Source: DASYAN01 sp034431765 (GTDB lineage: Bacteria; Chloroflexota; Ktedonobacteria; Ktedonobacterales; Ktedonobacteraceae). From it: 64,000 nucleotides of DNA. Position 1 is the stretch's first letter; every line of letters begins with the position of its first letter. The DNA is taken from the NCBI GenBank assembly GCA_034431765.1, contig DAOUDD010000095.1, forward strand, positions 1 through 64,000, in the 5' to 3' direction. Under the pieces are notes generated by a model that searched no databases, was not told the DNA's origin, and saw nothing but the letters and a program-made list of their open reading frames with translations. Shown here one piece after another: positions 8,777 to 16,830 of the stretch. The translations under genes and the position numbers were made by a program.

Positions 8777-10573
8777 TTACGTTCGCGTACTTGACTTTTG
8801 TCGTCTCATTGGACGTCCTGCATGGACATCGGTGTGACACGTTCGACAGAGAACCATTGTTTTCCTGCGACGAGCTGCCATAACTTTAACCCAGTCTGGC
8901 TTTTCACGTCCGGTAAATCTTTCCAGGTCCTTTAGAGTTCGAATATGATGCACCCCGATATTTTCATTGCTTCCACAATTCTCGCAAATATCTGCAAGGA
9001 GTCTTTCTTCTAACTCAGTTCGACCTGACCAGATTGTCTGCGTTTGGTCTTTCAGACTTGCCTTAGGATCCCATGTTAATGAGATTCCTCCCCATTTCGC
9101 TACTAGCGGTTTCTTCCCTTCTCGCTCAATGGTTACTTGTAATCCCTTATACTTTTTCCCATTTATTTCCCAAGTGGTTTCATACTTTCTATATACTTTG
9201 CTCACTGACACTTTGAGTTTATGTGCCAGTGTTTTCGTAAGTGATGTGTCCATCACCCAATAGAGTTGTGTGAAATTTCCCAGGTTGTATGCGAGTCGAT
9301 AATATTCCACTAATCCTTGATACTCAGCTTGATACGTTCTTAGTATCGTGAAAGCGCTGTTTTCAGTCAGCTCTTTTCTGTGTATCGGTCTTCCATTTTC
9401 CATGTAGCGCCGGCATTTGTCTTTTACTACATCCTCTGGTAATCTCAATCCAACTTTTCCGTTGAGGCTTCTCCTATGATCTACCCCTCTGTGAGAATTG
9501 TCTTGTAGAATGTGAACTTCGTATCCTAGAAACTGCGCTTTCTCTGACCGTGCATGAGTGATCAGTGTCTTGGATTGCGATAGCTCTAGTTTTAATTCCT
9601 CCCTTAGAAATAGCGTAAGTTTTTCCTTGATTTCTTCCGCTTCTTCTTTTGGGCCTGTAAATCCCAGGAGAAAATCATCTGCATATCGGATGTATTTTAG
9701 ACGCCGAAAATTGGGATCTCTCGTATCCATCGATGGCAGTTGCATCATCCTTTTGCGTGCTGCTTCTAGCTCTGTTGCTGTTCCCTTTTTCCGTATACGT
9801 TCAACTTCGTGCCTCACTTTACGGTACTCTGGGTTTTCGCCTCGTTCCTTTCCCCTTGTATAGGTTGGAATGAGGATTGTCTCCACAAACTTGTCCAGTT
9901 TATCAAGATAGATGTTGGAAAGTATCGGACTGATTATCCCTCCTTGTGGTGTTCCACTGTAGGTTTTATGGAATTGCCAGTCTTCTAAATACCCAACTTG
10001 AAGTATATCTTTGATAAGTTGTATAAACCGTCCATCTTGGATTGTCTCTTCTAATATTTCAACTAGAATAGTGTGATCTAGCCTGTCAAAGCACTGGGAG
10101 ATATCTCCTTCAATGAACCAGCTTACTCCTGTCCACGTTCCATAGATTTCTCGTAAAGCAGTATGGCATCCTCTATTGGGACGAAACCCGTGTGAATGGT
10201 TACTGAAACGTTCCTCATAATATGCTTCAAGGAGCAATCTGACAGCTTCTTGAAGTAATTTATCGGACCATGTCAACATACCAAGGGGCCGTACTTTCCC
10301 ATTTTTCTTTGGTATGTACGTTCTCCTGGCTAATTTCCATTGATACTTTTCATTTCGCACAGCTTCTATGATTTTCTCAATTTTTCTCATCGACATCCCA
10401 TCCACTGTTTCATCCGCGCTACCTGTTGTCATCGATCCTGTATTACGATAGATCTTTCCGTAGGCCTTCAGGTACAGTTCTGGATTAAACAACAATCGAT
10501 AGATTCGATCTAATGGCAAACCCTTTCTGCCTCGTTCGCGAATGAGCTCTATGATTGTTTCGGCTGTTCGCAT
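8777..10573 (-). CDS. group II intron reverse transcriptase/maturase with HNH endonuclease
   Basis: 598 residues. RT domain motifs: IPKKNGKVRPLGM, EGDISQCFDRLDH, SGTPQGGIISPILSNIYLD and the catalytic YADD in RYADDFLLGF near residue 300. A maturase (X) domain follows. The C-terminal HNH nuclease reads CENCGSNENIGVHHI...MVLCRTCHTDVHAG with two CxxC pairs. The insert between RT blocks and the overall form resemble the mitochondrial-like (ML) class. Role: assists splicing of its own intron, nicks target DNA and reverse-transcribes the intron during retrohoming. Every key motif is intact, suggesting a functional protein. Confidence 0.95.
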   Translation of the reverse strand: MRTAETIIELIRERGRKGLPLDRIYRLLFNPELYLKAYGKIYRNTGSMTTGSADETVDGMSMRKIEKIIEAVRNEKYQWKLARRTYIPKKNGKVRPLGMLTWSDKLLQEAVRLLLEAYYEERFSNHSHGFRPNRGCHTALREIYGTWTGVSWFIEGDISQCFDRLDHTILVEILEETIQDGRFIQLIKDILQVGYLEDWQFHKTYSGTPQGGIISPILSNIYLDKLDKFVETILIPTYTRGKERGENPEYRKVRHEVERIRKKGTATELEAARKRMMQLPSMDTRDPNFRRLKYIRYADDFLLGFTGPKEEAEEIKEKLTLFLREELKLELSQSKTLITHARSEKAQFLGYEVHILQDNSHRGVDHRRSLNGKVGLRLPEDVVKDKCRRYMENGRPIHRKELTENSAFTILRTYQAEYQGLVEYYRLAYNLGNFTQLYWVMDTSLTKTLAHKLKVSVSKVYRKYETTWEINGKKYKGLQVTIEREGKKPLVAKWGGISLTWDPKASLKDQTQTIWSGRTELEERLLADICENCGSNENIGVHHIRTLKDLERFTGREKPDWVKVMAARRRKTMVLCRTCHTDVHAGRPMRRQKSSTRT

Positions 10574-11110
10574 CTCGCGTACCTTTTCATTCTTAGAACT
10601 CGACGATACCTACCCTGCTAAACGATGTCAATGTTTAGCTCTGGCCCAATTTCTTGAGCTGCCCCTTCGTTTTCGTCTTTTGGACTAGAACTACTATGGG
10701 GGTTCCGTGACCTTGAGGCTCTCGTCTTTTAGGCCATCCCACATTTACACTAACAAGACGTAGTAGTACGTTTAGGTGCCTTTTTGTTCCTTACCAAACT
10801 CATCGTTTGTCATCTATCGTAGAGAACTCTCTAAGCACATACATCTCTTACTTAGAGTACGATAGCGCCGCGTCAGATGTGCTGCGACGGGCCACTCTAT
10901 ATTGCCATTCAGAACTCAGGTTCAGCAAACAGCTTCACCATGCGTACAGGACTTGCAAGGCTTTATCTTACACATCTTCAGACAATCTTGCTTTATTGGC
11001 ATGCTACTGTCCCCTTTAGGTTTCCCGCCAGGTAAGCCAATGTCCTAGAGGTAATTGCTCTCTTTCCTCTCCTCCTTGGGAGGAATCTTATTAATGCCAA
11101 AGTGGCGCAC

Positions 11111-11201
11111 GTGTATGAGAGTCGAACTCACCGGGGACCGCGCCGAGCGACCCCCCAGCCGTTTTGAAGACGGTGAGACCCACCGGGGTCCCTACACCTC
11201 C
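11111..11201 (-). tRNA. selC: 5' exon of tRNA-Sec (UCA anticodon), interrupted by group II intron
   Basis: Read on the minus strand from 11201: 8-base acceptor half GGAGGTGT; linker AG; a 7-bp D stem (GGGACCC/GGGTCTC) closed by a 4-base CGGT loop; anticodon arm CCGT-CTTCAAA-ACGG with anticodon TCA at 11165-11167; a 9-bp variable stem with a 5-base loop; T arm GTGAG-TTCGACT-CTCAT; then ACAC. The long D stem, CGGT loop, large variable arm and UCA anticodon are diagnostic of selenocysteine tRNA. The acceptor stem is cut after ACAC by the intron. The intron start GTGCGCCA mimics the end of a tRNA, so automatic predictors would probably call a contiguous gene at 11103-11201 with two G-G clashes (pairs 2 and 4). 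Only 36 bp separate it from the upstream HAD gene. Confidence 0.88.
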
Positions 11202-11237
11202 ACGTGGCCTGTATTCTGCCACTGGTACAAATGTTTG

Positions 11238-11891
11238 TCAAGCCAGCGCGCGAATGCGTGCCAGGTTCACCTCGGTCAGATCCCTGACCATCAGTTCTGC
11301 CGCACGCAAACCCGGAAGGTCGCGGTCTCCGGCAACGGAGATACAGCGCATACCTGCTGCGTGTGCGGCTTGTACACCTGCAATGGCATCCTCAATCACC
11401 AGACACTTCTCCGGGGGCACGTTCAGTTCAGAGGAGGCTTTGAGGAAGACATCGGGCGCGGGCTTGCCGTGTGGCACAGTCTCGCCGGAGACGAGCGCTG
11501 ACAGGTAGCGGTTTAGCCCAAGCACCTCGCTGATCACCTCGATATTCTTCACAGGGGTAGATGAGGCGAGTGCCTGCGGGTAGCCAGCATTTTTCAGCTC
11601 CGTGAGCAGTTCGATAGCTCCTGGAAGCGGGCGTGCCTTTTCACGGATGAACCCGCGGAAATAGGTTTCTTTGAGATCGGCCAGTTTCTGCACGCGCTCA
11701 GGTGGCATCTCACCCCAAAGGAGGGGGATGATGGCATCGTTGCGCATACCGAAGGTGCGCCAGAATTGCTCGTCAGTGAAGGGGATGCCCTCATCCTGAG
11801 CCATACGATGCCAGGAGAGGCGATGCTCCTCCCCGCTGTCAAGGATGACGCCGTCGAGATCCCAGATTACCGCTTGTATCGAGTCTGCCAT
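11238..11891 (-). CDS. HAD-family hydrolase, beta-phosphoglucomutase-like
   Basis: 217 residues. HAD motif I is IWDLDGVILDSGEEH with the nucleophile and acid Asp pair; motif II is LASSTP (Ser/Thr) near 115; the Lys of motif III lies in GKPAPDVFL, followed by motif IV CLVIEDAIAGVQAAHAAGM. The alpha-helical cap between motifs I and II and the length fit beta-phosphoglucomutases. Known reaction: beta-glucose-1-phosphate to glucose-6-phosphate. Its usual partner, a GH65 phosphorylase, is found 3.2 kb downstream on the same strand. GGAGG lies 10 bases before ATG 11891. A general sugar-phosphate phosphatase cannot be excluded. Confidence 0.85.
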   Translation of the reverse strand: MADSIQAVIWDLDGVILDSGEEHRLSWHRMAQDEGIPFTDEQFWRTFGMRNDAIIPLLWGEMPPERVQKLADLKETYFRGFIREKARPLPGAIELLTELKNAGYPQALASSTPVKNIEVISEVLGLNRYLSALVSGETVPHGKPAPDVFLKASSELNVPPEKCLVIEDAIAGVQAAHAAGMRCISVAGDRDLPGLRAAELMVRDLTEVNLARIRALA

Positions 11892-12152
11892 AGAGAATGA
11901 GCCTCCAGATGTGTATCAGATATATTTCTTATAGCCGAGAGGGATAGAGAAGACGAGGAAATGTGACGGGAGTAGAAGTGATAGTGGTAGCTATTGCTCC
12001 TTTCAAGGTATTGTATTCTGTCTATGTGTTAACATTCTATCACGCCTTTCTCCCTGAGGCCTTTTGCGCGCTCTCGCAGCTTTCTCTATCCTGCTCGCCC
12101 TCGTCCTGACGTATGTGTACCAGAACGAGCGTTAGCCCATCATACCAATAAG

Positions 12153-12194
12153 AAAAAGGGAGCCAGCACACATGCTCGTGTTTGCTGGCTCCCC
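12153..12194 (-). terminator. rho-independent terminator of the surface-protein gene
   Basis: On the minus strand GGGAGCCAGCA pairs with TGCTGGCTCCC, with inner ACAC/GTGT pairing, and is followed by TTTTTC. It sits 30 bp after the stop at 12225. The remaining 260 bp up to the HAD gene start (11892-12152) hold nothing I recognise. Confidence 0.88.
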
Positions 12195-12224
12195 ATGCGA
12201 GAAAGGGCGTAGAAGAAGTTCGGG

Positions 12225-14549
12225 TTATTTCGCTCCGATGGCGAAGACGTGAATTTGACCATGATTCCCGGTTGAGGGTAATGTTACACTTTGGATTGTC
12301 TTGCCCTTTTGCAAGGCCACATCCATATAGAAGATGTGGGGCATATCTTTTTGCATGCCGTTGGGCGTATTGCGATAGGGTGTCACAGCGACAACCTGGT
12401 TGCCATAGGAAGGCGTCCTTGCTGTCCCTCCATTGAGCGTCCAATCGCTGGCAACCAGCAGGAACTGCTGTGTGCTACCGTCGGTGTAGGTGATAGTGGC
12501 TCTACCCAGCGAGGGGCCGTTAGATGCCGCGAGCAGGAATCCAAGGGTATTTGCGCCATCGGCGGTGACTGGAATGACCTGTCCTTTTGCTATGACGTTG
12601 TTCGAGCCAGCGGCGGGCATGGGCCAGGTGAAATTGATACCGTTAAATGAAATCGGCTTTCCAGGAACTATACCCACACTTTGCAGTGCTTGAGCAGAGA
12701 AGCTGTTGCCCCAGCTATCGAAGTTCGCATTGGCCATTGCATCATCGTTACTGGTGCCGACATTATTAAAATCGAACTGCGCTTTCGCAGTGACACCATT
12801 ATTGCCACCACCGTTGCCCTGTTGGGGATTATTGGGGCAATTCAGGTTGACTGTTCCATTGGCAAACGTAAGCATGCAGGTCTGACCGTTGATCGTCACC
12901 GTTCCCATACAATTGGCAATTGTTGCACCATTGATGACACACGTTGGTGTCTGAGCTGTTCCCGTGCCACCACCAGTTGGAGGCGGAGTGGGTGTAGGAT
13001 TAGCCGGTTGTGTTGGCGTAGGATTCGCCGGCTGCGTGGGTGTAGGATTAGCCGGCTGAGTAGGTGTAGGATTGACGGGTTTCGTGGGCGTAGGATTAAC
13101 AGGCTGAGTAGGTGTAGGGGTCGCCGGTTTCGTGGGCGTGGGATTAACAGGCTGCGTTGCCGTCATAGTTGGTACAGGAGTTGGAGAAGTTGTACCGCCA
13201 GGCTGCGTACTGATGGGCTGTCCATTGAGCATAGCGCTGGTTGCAACGCCTGCACCATCCTGCGTCGTTGTGATTGGGCTAGGCTTGCCGAGGAGCTGAA
13301 CACAGTTCAGGTTATTCGCGCTGTAGGTGTTGGCGAAGCGCTGTGCCAGGAAGGTAAAGAGCGTCGTGCCAACCGCCGGGTCGGGAGAGGGTGCTTGTGA
13401 GGTGAACTGAGCATCGAGGGCGATGCGCGGCGCACCAACATCGACGAGATTCTGGCAGTATGTTTTTGTGCTCGCAGCATCCGCGTTGGCAACAGGCGGC
13501 TGATTCACACCGCTTCGATAGGCATTGATTTTATTGACATCGACCTGGCCGTTGTTGAGCGCCATTGGATCGTTCGCGGGTACAAGCGCGACAGGAGCAG
13601 CCTGGTGAACCATAGCCTGTAGCTCGTTCAATGGGAGAGCAGGCACATTTTGTCCTGGATCTGCAAGATCGGCAACCTTCCAGGGTGAGCAGCCAAGCGA
13701 ACCATCGAGAGCAATATCAAGGAGACGGTTGTCGCTACCGTTTACCTGGGGCTTTCCGGTTGTTTGCAACATAGTCATGTTTGCAGCAGTCATCTGCGCT
13801 GATTGCCCGTTTGCTGTGACGAGGTAGGTGGTGGTCACATTGTCGCTCTGGTCCTGGTCAACCACAGCGAAGTTGCGAACAGTGGGGCAGGACTGGCCGT
13901 CTTTTGCCGTACCGAGAGCGGGTGGTGTCAGTTTGCCTGCCTGAATCGCCTGGCGAGCAGCCTGGAAGAACGCGGGAGCATTGCAGTAGGCGAATTGTCC
14001 GAATATAGAATTATTGAGACCATTTACACACTTGCCCTGATTCAAGCTGCCATTCGTGTCCTGCAATGTCAGTGTGTTACCGTTTGCGCCAAACCAAAGC
14101 GCCACAATAGCGTTGGCTGGGAGCTGAGGTGTAACAGGCTTGGCGGCAGGCTGCGTTCCCTTGTCAATGACAAGCGGATTGTAGATACTGATCTGGCTGG
14201 TTGCGGGATCAAAGACTGCTCCCTGCACAAAGGCTGCCTGATTCGCATTGGCCTCGTTACAGGGACCTTTGGCCGGATCGGTTGCGGACAGTTGGTATGG
14301 AGTTGCCAGGCCCGCGGCTGTGAGTGGATTGGCGGGCACGCTCAGTGCGCAATCCATATTGACATCAGCGGCATGTGAGCCAAAGACAGGTTTGACAACC
14401 AGGAAGACAAAAGCTCCCAGAACGACGAGTGTTGTAATAGCTGAACCGATGAGAAACAATGGGGAGAAGCGCCTCCCTCGCGATGAGCGTGGAAGCTTAT
14501 AGCGGCCTCCTGGCATCATTGGTCCCTGCGGCCTTGATACTGTGTGCAT
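12225..14549 (-). CDS. large membrane-anchored surface protein with Pro/Thr repeats and a C-terminal beta-sandwich
   Basis: 774 residues. A basic N-terminus (RSSRGRRF) precedes one membrane segment, PLFLIGSAITTLVVLGAFVF, so the bulk is extracellular and anchored. Residues about 60-440 are a globular region with paired cysteines. About residues 455-540 are Pro/Thr repeats of the type NPTPTQPA, encoded by seven 24-bp tandem units. The C-terminal 180 residues (FDFNNVGTSNDD...FTWP...TITYTDGSTQQFLLVASDW) resemble carbohydrate-binding-like beta-sandwich modules appended to secreted glycosidases of Gram-positive bacteria. No catalytic domain is recognised. Likely a cell-surface or spore-surface protein; function unknown. 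Confidence 0.8.
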   Translation of the reverse strand: MHTVSRPQGPMMPGGRYKLPRSSRGRRFSPLFLIGSAITTLVVLGAFVFLVVKPVFGSHAADVNMDCALSVPANPLTAAGLATPYQLSATDPAKGPCNEANANQAAFVQGAVFDPATSQISIYNPLVIDKGTQPAAKPVTPQLPANAIVALWFGANGNTLTLQDTNGSLNQGKCVNGLNNSIFGQFAYCNAPAFFQAARQAIQAGKLTPPALGTAKDGQSCPTVRNFAVVDQDQSDNVTTTYLVTANGQSAQMTAANMTMLQTTGKPQVNGSDNRLLDIALDGSLGCSPWKVADLADPGQNVPALPLNELQAMVHQAAPVALVPANDPMALNNGQVDVNKINAYRSGVNQPPVANADAASTKTYCQNLVDVGAPRIALDAQFTSQAPSPDPAVGTTLFTFLAQRFANTYSANNLNCVQLLGKPSPITTTQDGAGVATSAMLNGQPISTQPGGTTSPTPVPTMTATQPVNPTPTKPATPTPTQPVNPTPTKPVNPTPTQPANPTPTQPANPTPTQPANPTPTPPPTGGGTGTAQTPTCVINGATIANCMGTVTINGQTCMLTFANGTVNLNCPNNPQQGNGGGNNGVTAKAQFDFNNVGTSNDDAMANANFDSWGNSFSAQALQSVGIVPGKPISFNGINFTWPMPAAGSNNVIAKGQVIPVTADGANTLGFLLAASNGPSLGRATITYTDGSTQQFLLVASDWTLNGGTARTPSYGNQVVAVTPYRNTPNGMQKDMPHIFYMDVALQKGKTIQSVTLPSTGNHGQIHVFAIGAK
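12994..13161 (-). repeat. seven in-frame 24-bp tandem repeats (Pro/Thr linker)
   Basis: Seven consecutive 24-bp units start at 12994, 13018, 13042, 13066, 13090, 13114 and 13138, each beginning GTAGG or GTGGG on the plus strand. They encode eight-residue units such as NPTPTQPA and NPTPTKPV. Because 24 is a multiple of three, copy-number change keeps the frame and alters linker length. Confidence 0.92.
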
Positions 14550-15058
14550 ATACGTGTTACCTTCTTCCGAATCCGAGCTTCTACAAAAGCTCTACATACT
14601 CCGTCAAATAGAAATGCGCTCTACTACCTTCTTGCTAACTTTCCATAAGAGACACAAGATTTTCTTGATCTGATGTATGCTCTTACGTATGTGCGCTCGT
14701 CCCCAGATAACGAGCGTCGGTGAACACATTTTGAGAAACTGTTGTACAACGTTTTTCTGTTTAGAAAGCGTGTAGTCACGGCTAGCTAAGATGAAGCAAT
14801 TTGCATACCTTTGCAATCATTTGCAATTCATGCTTCGTTTGGGATAATACCATAGCCTTTTTACAGATATCCATGAGCATATGCAAATTTAGGGTGAAAG
14901 TACTAACCTCCGGTTAAGGTTTCGTAACGTCTCACTGGTGTTGTATGCTGAGAAAGCGGATTTACAACATTAAGAATTGGTGGAGAAGGCCATTGGGAGG
15001 TGGGGAAGAATGCGCAAGGTTGTCTGTTAGTCGGTAGACGAGCACAGGAGAAGGGACG
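14550..15058. other. divergent intergenic region
   Basis: 509 bp between the leftward surface-protein gene and the rightward NIF3 gene. It contains the phased TTGCA repeats listed next. No gene is supported. Confidence 0.5.
14801..14830. promoter_or_regulatory. helically phased TTGCA direct repeats
   Basis: TTGCA occurs at 14801, 14811 and 14821, a spacing of exactly 10 bases, and an inverted ATGCAAATTT lies near 14881. Phased repeats of this kind suggest a regulator binding one DNA face, or intrinsic curvature. The region is 250 bp upstream of both divergent genes. Confidence 0.35.
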
Positions 15059-15850
15059 ATGACACGAACGATTCAGAACGTGATCGACACGATTATTGCA
15101 GCGGTACCGGGAGCGCCAGTGCCATGGTCGGTGGATACGCTCAAACGTGGTAATCCTGCTGATGAAGTGCATGGAATTGTCACCACATTTACCGCAACAT
15201 GCGATGTGCTGGAGCAGGCAGTAGCGCTGGGAGCTGACCTGATTATCACGCACGAGCCAACGTTCTATGATCATCGCGACGAGACAGCGTGGCTGGCGCG
15301 TGATTCTGTATACGAAGCAAAAGATCTTTTTCTGAAAAAGCATGCCCTCGCCGTCTGGCGTTTTCATGACTACTGGCATTTTCACACGCCCGATGGGATT
15401 ATTACAGGTGTTGTCAAGGCTATGGGATGGGAACAGAACCTTGACGAGGAAGCACGCTATGTTGTTACACTTCCACCCTGCACGCTCACGGAACTTGTTG
15501 ACCTTCTGAAGCAAAAACTGGCCCTGGCCCAGGTACGGCTGGTGGGTGATCCAGCCATGTCCTGTCAGCGCATTGGCCTGATCGTGGGCGCGATGGGAGG
15601 GGATTACCAGATCAAGGCCTTTTCTCAGGATGCGCTTGATGTTGTTGTGTGTGGCGAAACGGTTGAATGGCAGACATGCGAGTATGTACGTGATGCTATA
15701 GCATGCGGCCAGAAGAAAGCGTTGTTGATTCTGGGCCATGCGAACAGCGAAGAGGCAGGGATGAAGTATCTGGTAGAGTGGCTGAGGCCAAAGTTGCCAG
15801 ATGTTCCGCTGTTCCATGTGCCCGCAGGTGATCCCGTGAGGGTGTTATAA
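15059..15850 (+). CDS. NIF3/YbgI-family dinuclear metal-centre protein
   Basis: 263 residues. Contains ADLIITHEPTFYDH near residue 65, the metal-binding His segment of the NIF3 family, and the C-terminal LILGHANSEEAGMKYLVEWL segment with the second His/Glu ligand set. Family members bind two metal ions in a toroidal hexamer; they are often labelled GTP cyclohydrolase type 2, but biological roles are poorly defined. AGGAG and AGGG precede ATG 15059. The 3' end overlaps the convergent SDR gene by 6 bp. Confidence 0.82.
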   Translation: MTRTIQNVIDTIIAAVPGAPVPWSVDTLKRGNPADEVHGIVTTFTATCDVLEQAVALGADLIITHEPTFYDHRDETAWLARDSVYEAKDLFLKKHALAVWRFHDYWHFHTPDGIITGVVKAMGWEQNLDEEARYVVTLPPCTLTELVDLLKQKLALAQVRLVGDPAMSCQRIGLIVGAMGGDYQIKAFSQDALDVVVCGETVEWQTCEYVRDAIACGQKKALLILGHANSEEAGMKYLVEWLRPKLPDVPLFHVPAGDPVRVL

Positions 15851-16735
15851 GCGATTGCCTGTCGCAACCTGTTCGTGAAGTGCTGTGAGCCTCACGCTCT
15901 CGTCCCAGAGGCGTTCTTGAACTGAGACGTTATACGAGATAGTCGCAGAGCGTTGGGGCTTGCATTTGTCGAAATACCTACCGGTCATGTCTGCAACTTC
16001 AGGCGCGGTTGCCAGATAGAGTGGAGTTTGTGCTCCTTCCTCAGGTGAAATGCCCAAGAGGAGCGCGAGAGCACTCACTGGTTGGGCGGGGGCTGTAAGT
16101 GAACGATTCCAGATATTCGTTGCAACGAGGCCAGGATGGAGGCAATTCACCGTGATGTCCGTATTTCGTAGCCGCTGTGCCAGGGCATAGGTGAAAAGTA
16201 CATTCGCGAGCTTTGACTGAGAATAGGCGCGGAGCATACTGTATTTTTGCTTCATCTGCAAGTCATCCAGGTTGATGAAACCTGAAGCCTGAGCACCTGA
16301 GCTAACATTAACGACACGTGCGGCAGGAGTTTGTCGAAGTGTGTCGAGCAAAAGGTTGGTGAGCAAGAAGCTAGCGAGGTGATTGAGGGCCAGCGTCATC
16401 TCAATCCCATCAACGCTCAGAGTGCGTTTGACAAAGAAGCTGCCAGCATTATTGACCAGGACATGCAGTTGCGAGTAACGCTGTCCAAACTCCTGTGCGA
16501 GCTGGCGCACGGCCTGTTGCGAAGAGAGATCGGCCAGCAGGAGATCGACCTGGTGATTGCCACTCTGCTGTTGTATCTCGTTCTGTGCTTGCTGCCCACG
16601 TGTTTGGTCACGTGCAACCATTACCACGTGTGCCCCGGCTTGCGCTAGCCCCAGCGCTGTTGCCTTGCCAATTCCTGAATTAGCTCCCGTCACCAGGCAG
16701 ATTTTGCCACTCATGAAATGTTTTGCTCTGTCCAT
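15845..16735 (-). CDS. short-chain dehydrogenase/reductase, retinol-dehydrogenase-like
   Basis: 296 residues. Rossmann glycine motif VTGANSGIGKATALGLA at about residues 15-31, NNAG at about 95, catalytic Ser in VNVSSGAQ, and YxxxK as AYSQSK near 170, followed by HPGLVATNIW. This is the classical SDR order; length and the DLSS dinucleotide region resemble retinol dehydrogenase/WW-oxidoreductase types that often use NADP(H). Substrate unknown. AAGGAT lies 9 bases before ATG 16735. The IS element lies about 85 bp upstream of its start. Confidence 0.85.
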   Translation of the reverse strand: MDRAKHFMSGKICLVTGANSGIGKATALGLAQAGAHVVMVARDQTRGQQAQNEIQQQSGNHQVDLLLADLSSQQAVRQLAQEFGQRYSQLHVLVNNAGSFFVKRTLSVDGIEMTLALNHLASFLLTNLLLDTLRQTPAARVVNVSSGAQASGFINLDDLQMKQKYSMLRAYSQSKLANVLFTYALAQRLRNTDITVNCLHPGLVATNIWNRSLTAPAQPVSALALLLGISPEEGAQTPLYLATAPEVADMTGRYFDKCKPQRSATISYNVSVQERLWDESVRLTALHEQVATGNRL

Positions 16736-16820
16736 AGTTATTTTATCCTTCGCGTGTTCGAACTATATTGGTCTGGAATGGATATTGTACTATCATGGTC
16801 TCATTTTGTGAAAAGAACGT

Positions 16821-16830
16821 CAAATAATCG
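16821..16830. repeat. left 10-bp target-site duplication of the IS
   Basis: CAAATAATCG abuts the left inverted repeat; the same ten bases abut the right end at 18070-18079. The exact match indicates a fairly recent insertion. Confidence 0.95.

Larger units (their letters stand above)
8674..11110 (-). mobile_element. complete group II intron inserted in the tRNA-Sec gene
   Basis: 2437 bp. The 5' end (11110) reads GTGCG, matching the GUGYG consensus. The 3' end (8674) is AC. A bulged A at 8680 is seven bases from the 3' end in a domain VI hairpin where GGCAG and CTGCC pair, as needed for lariat branching. Domain V is intact (8730-8763). Domains I-III occupy about 540 bp (10574-11110), and domain IV carries the reverse transcriptase/maturase gene. 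A candidate EBS1 (TGTATG, 10838-10843) can pair with CATACA (11112-11117) of the 5' exon, leaving the last exon base unpaired. All parts needed for splicing and retrohoming appear present. Confidence 0.88.

Noticed and set aside
11103..11201. Contiguous, non-interrupted tRNA-Sec
   Set aside because: Two G-G mismatches in the acceptor stem, whereas the sequence after the intron gives full pairing plus CCA.
12994..13161. Regular repeats that could suggest a CRISPR array
   Set aside because: The units are directly adjacent with no spacers and keep the reading frame of a surface protein.
12681..13400. 239-codon plus-strand frame rich in Arg/Ser repeats
   Set aside because: It is the antisense shadow of the Pro/Thr repeats in the 12225-14549 gene, with no ribosome binding site or family resemblance.
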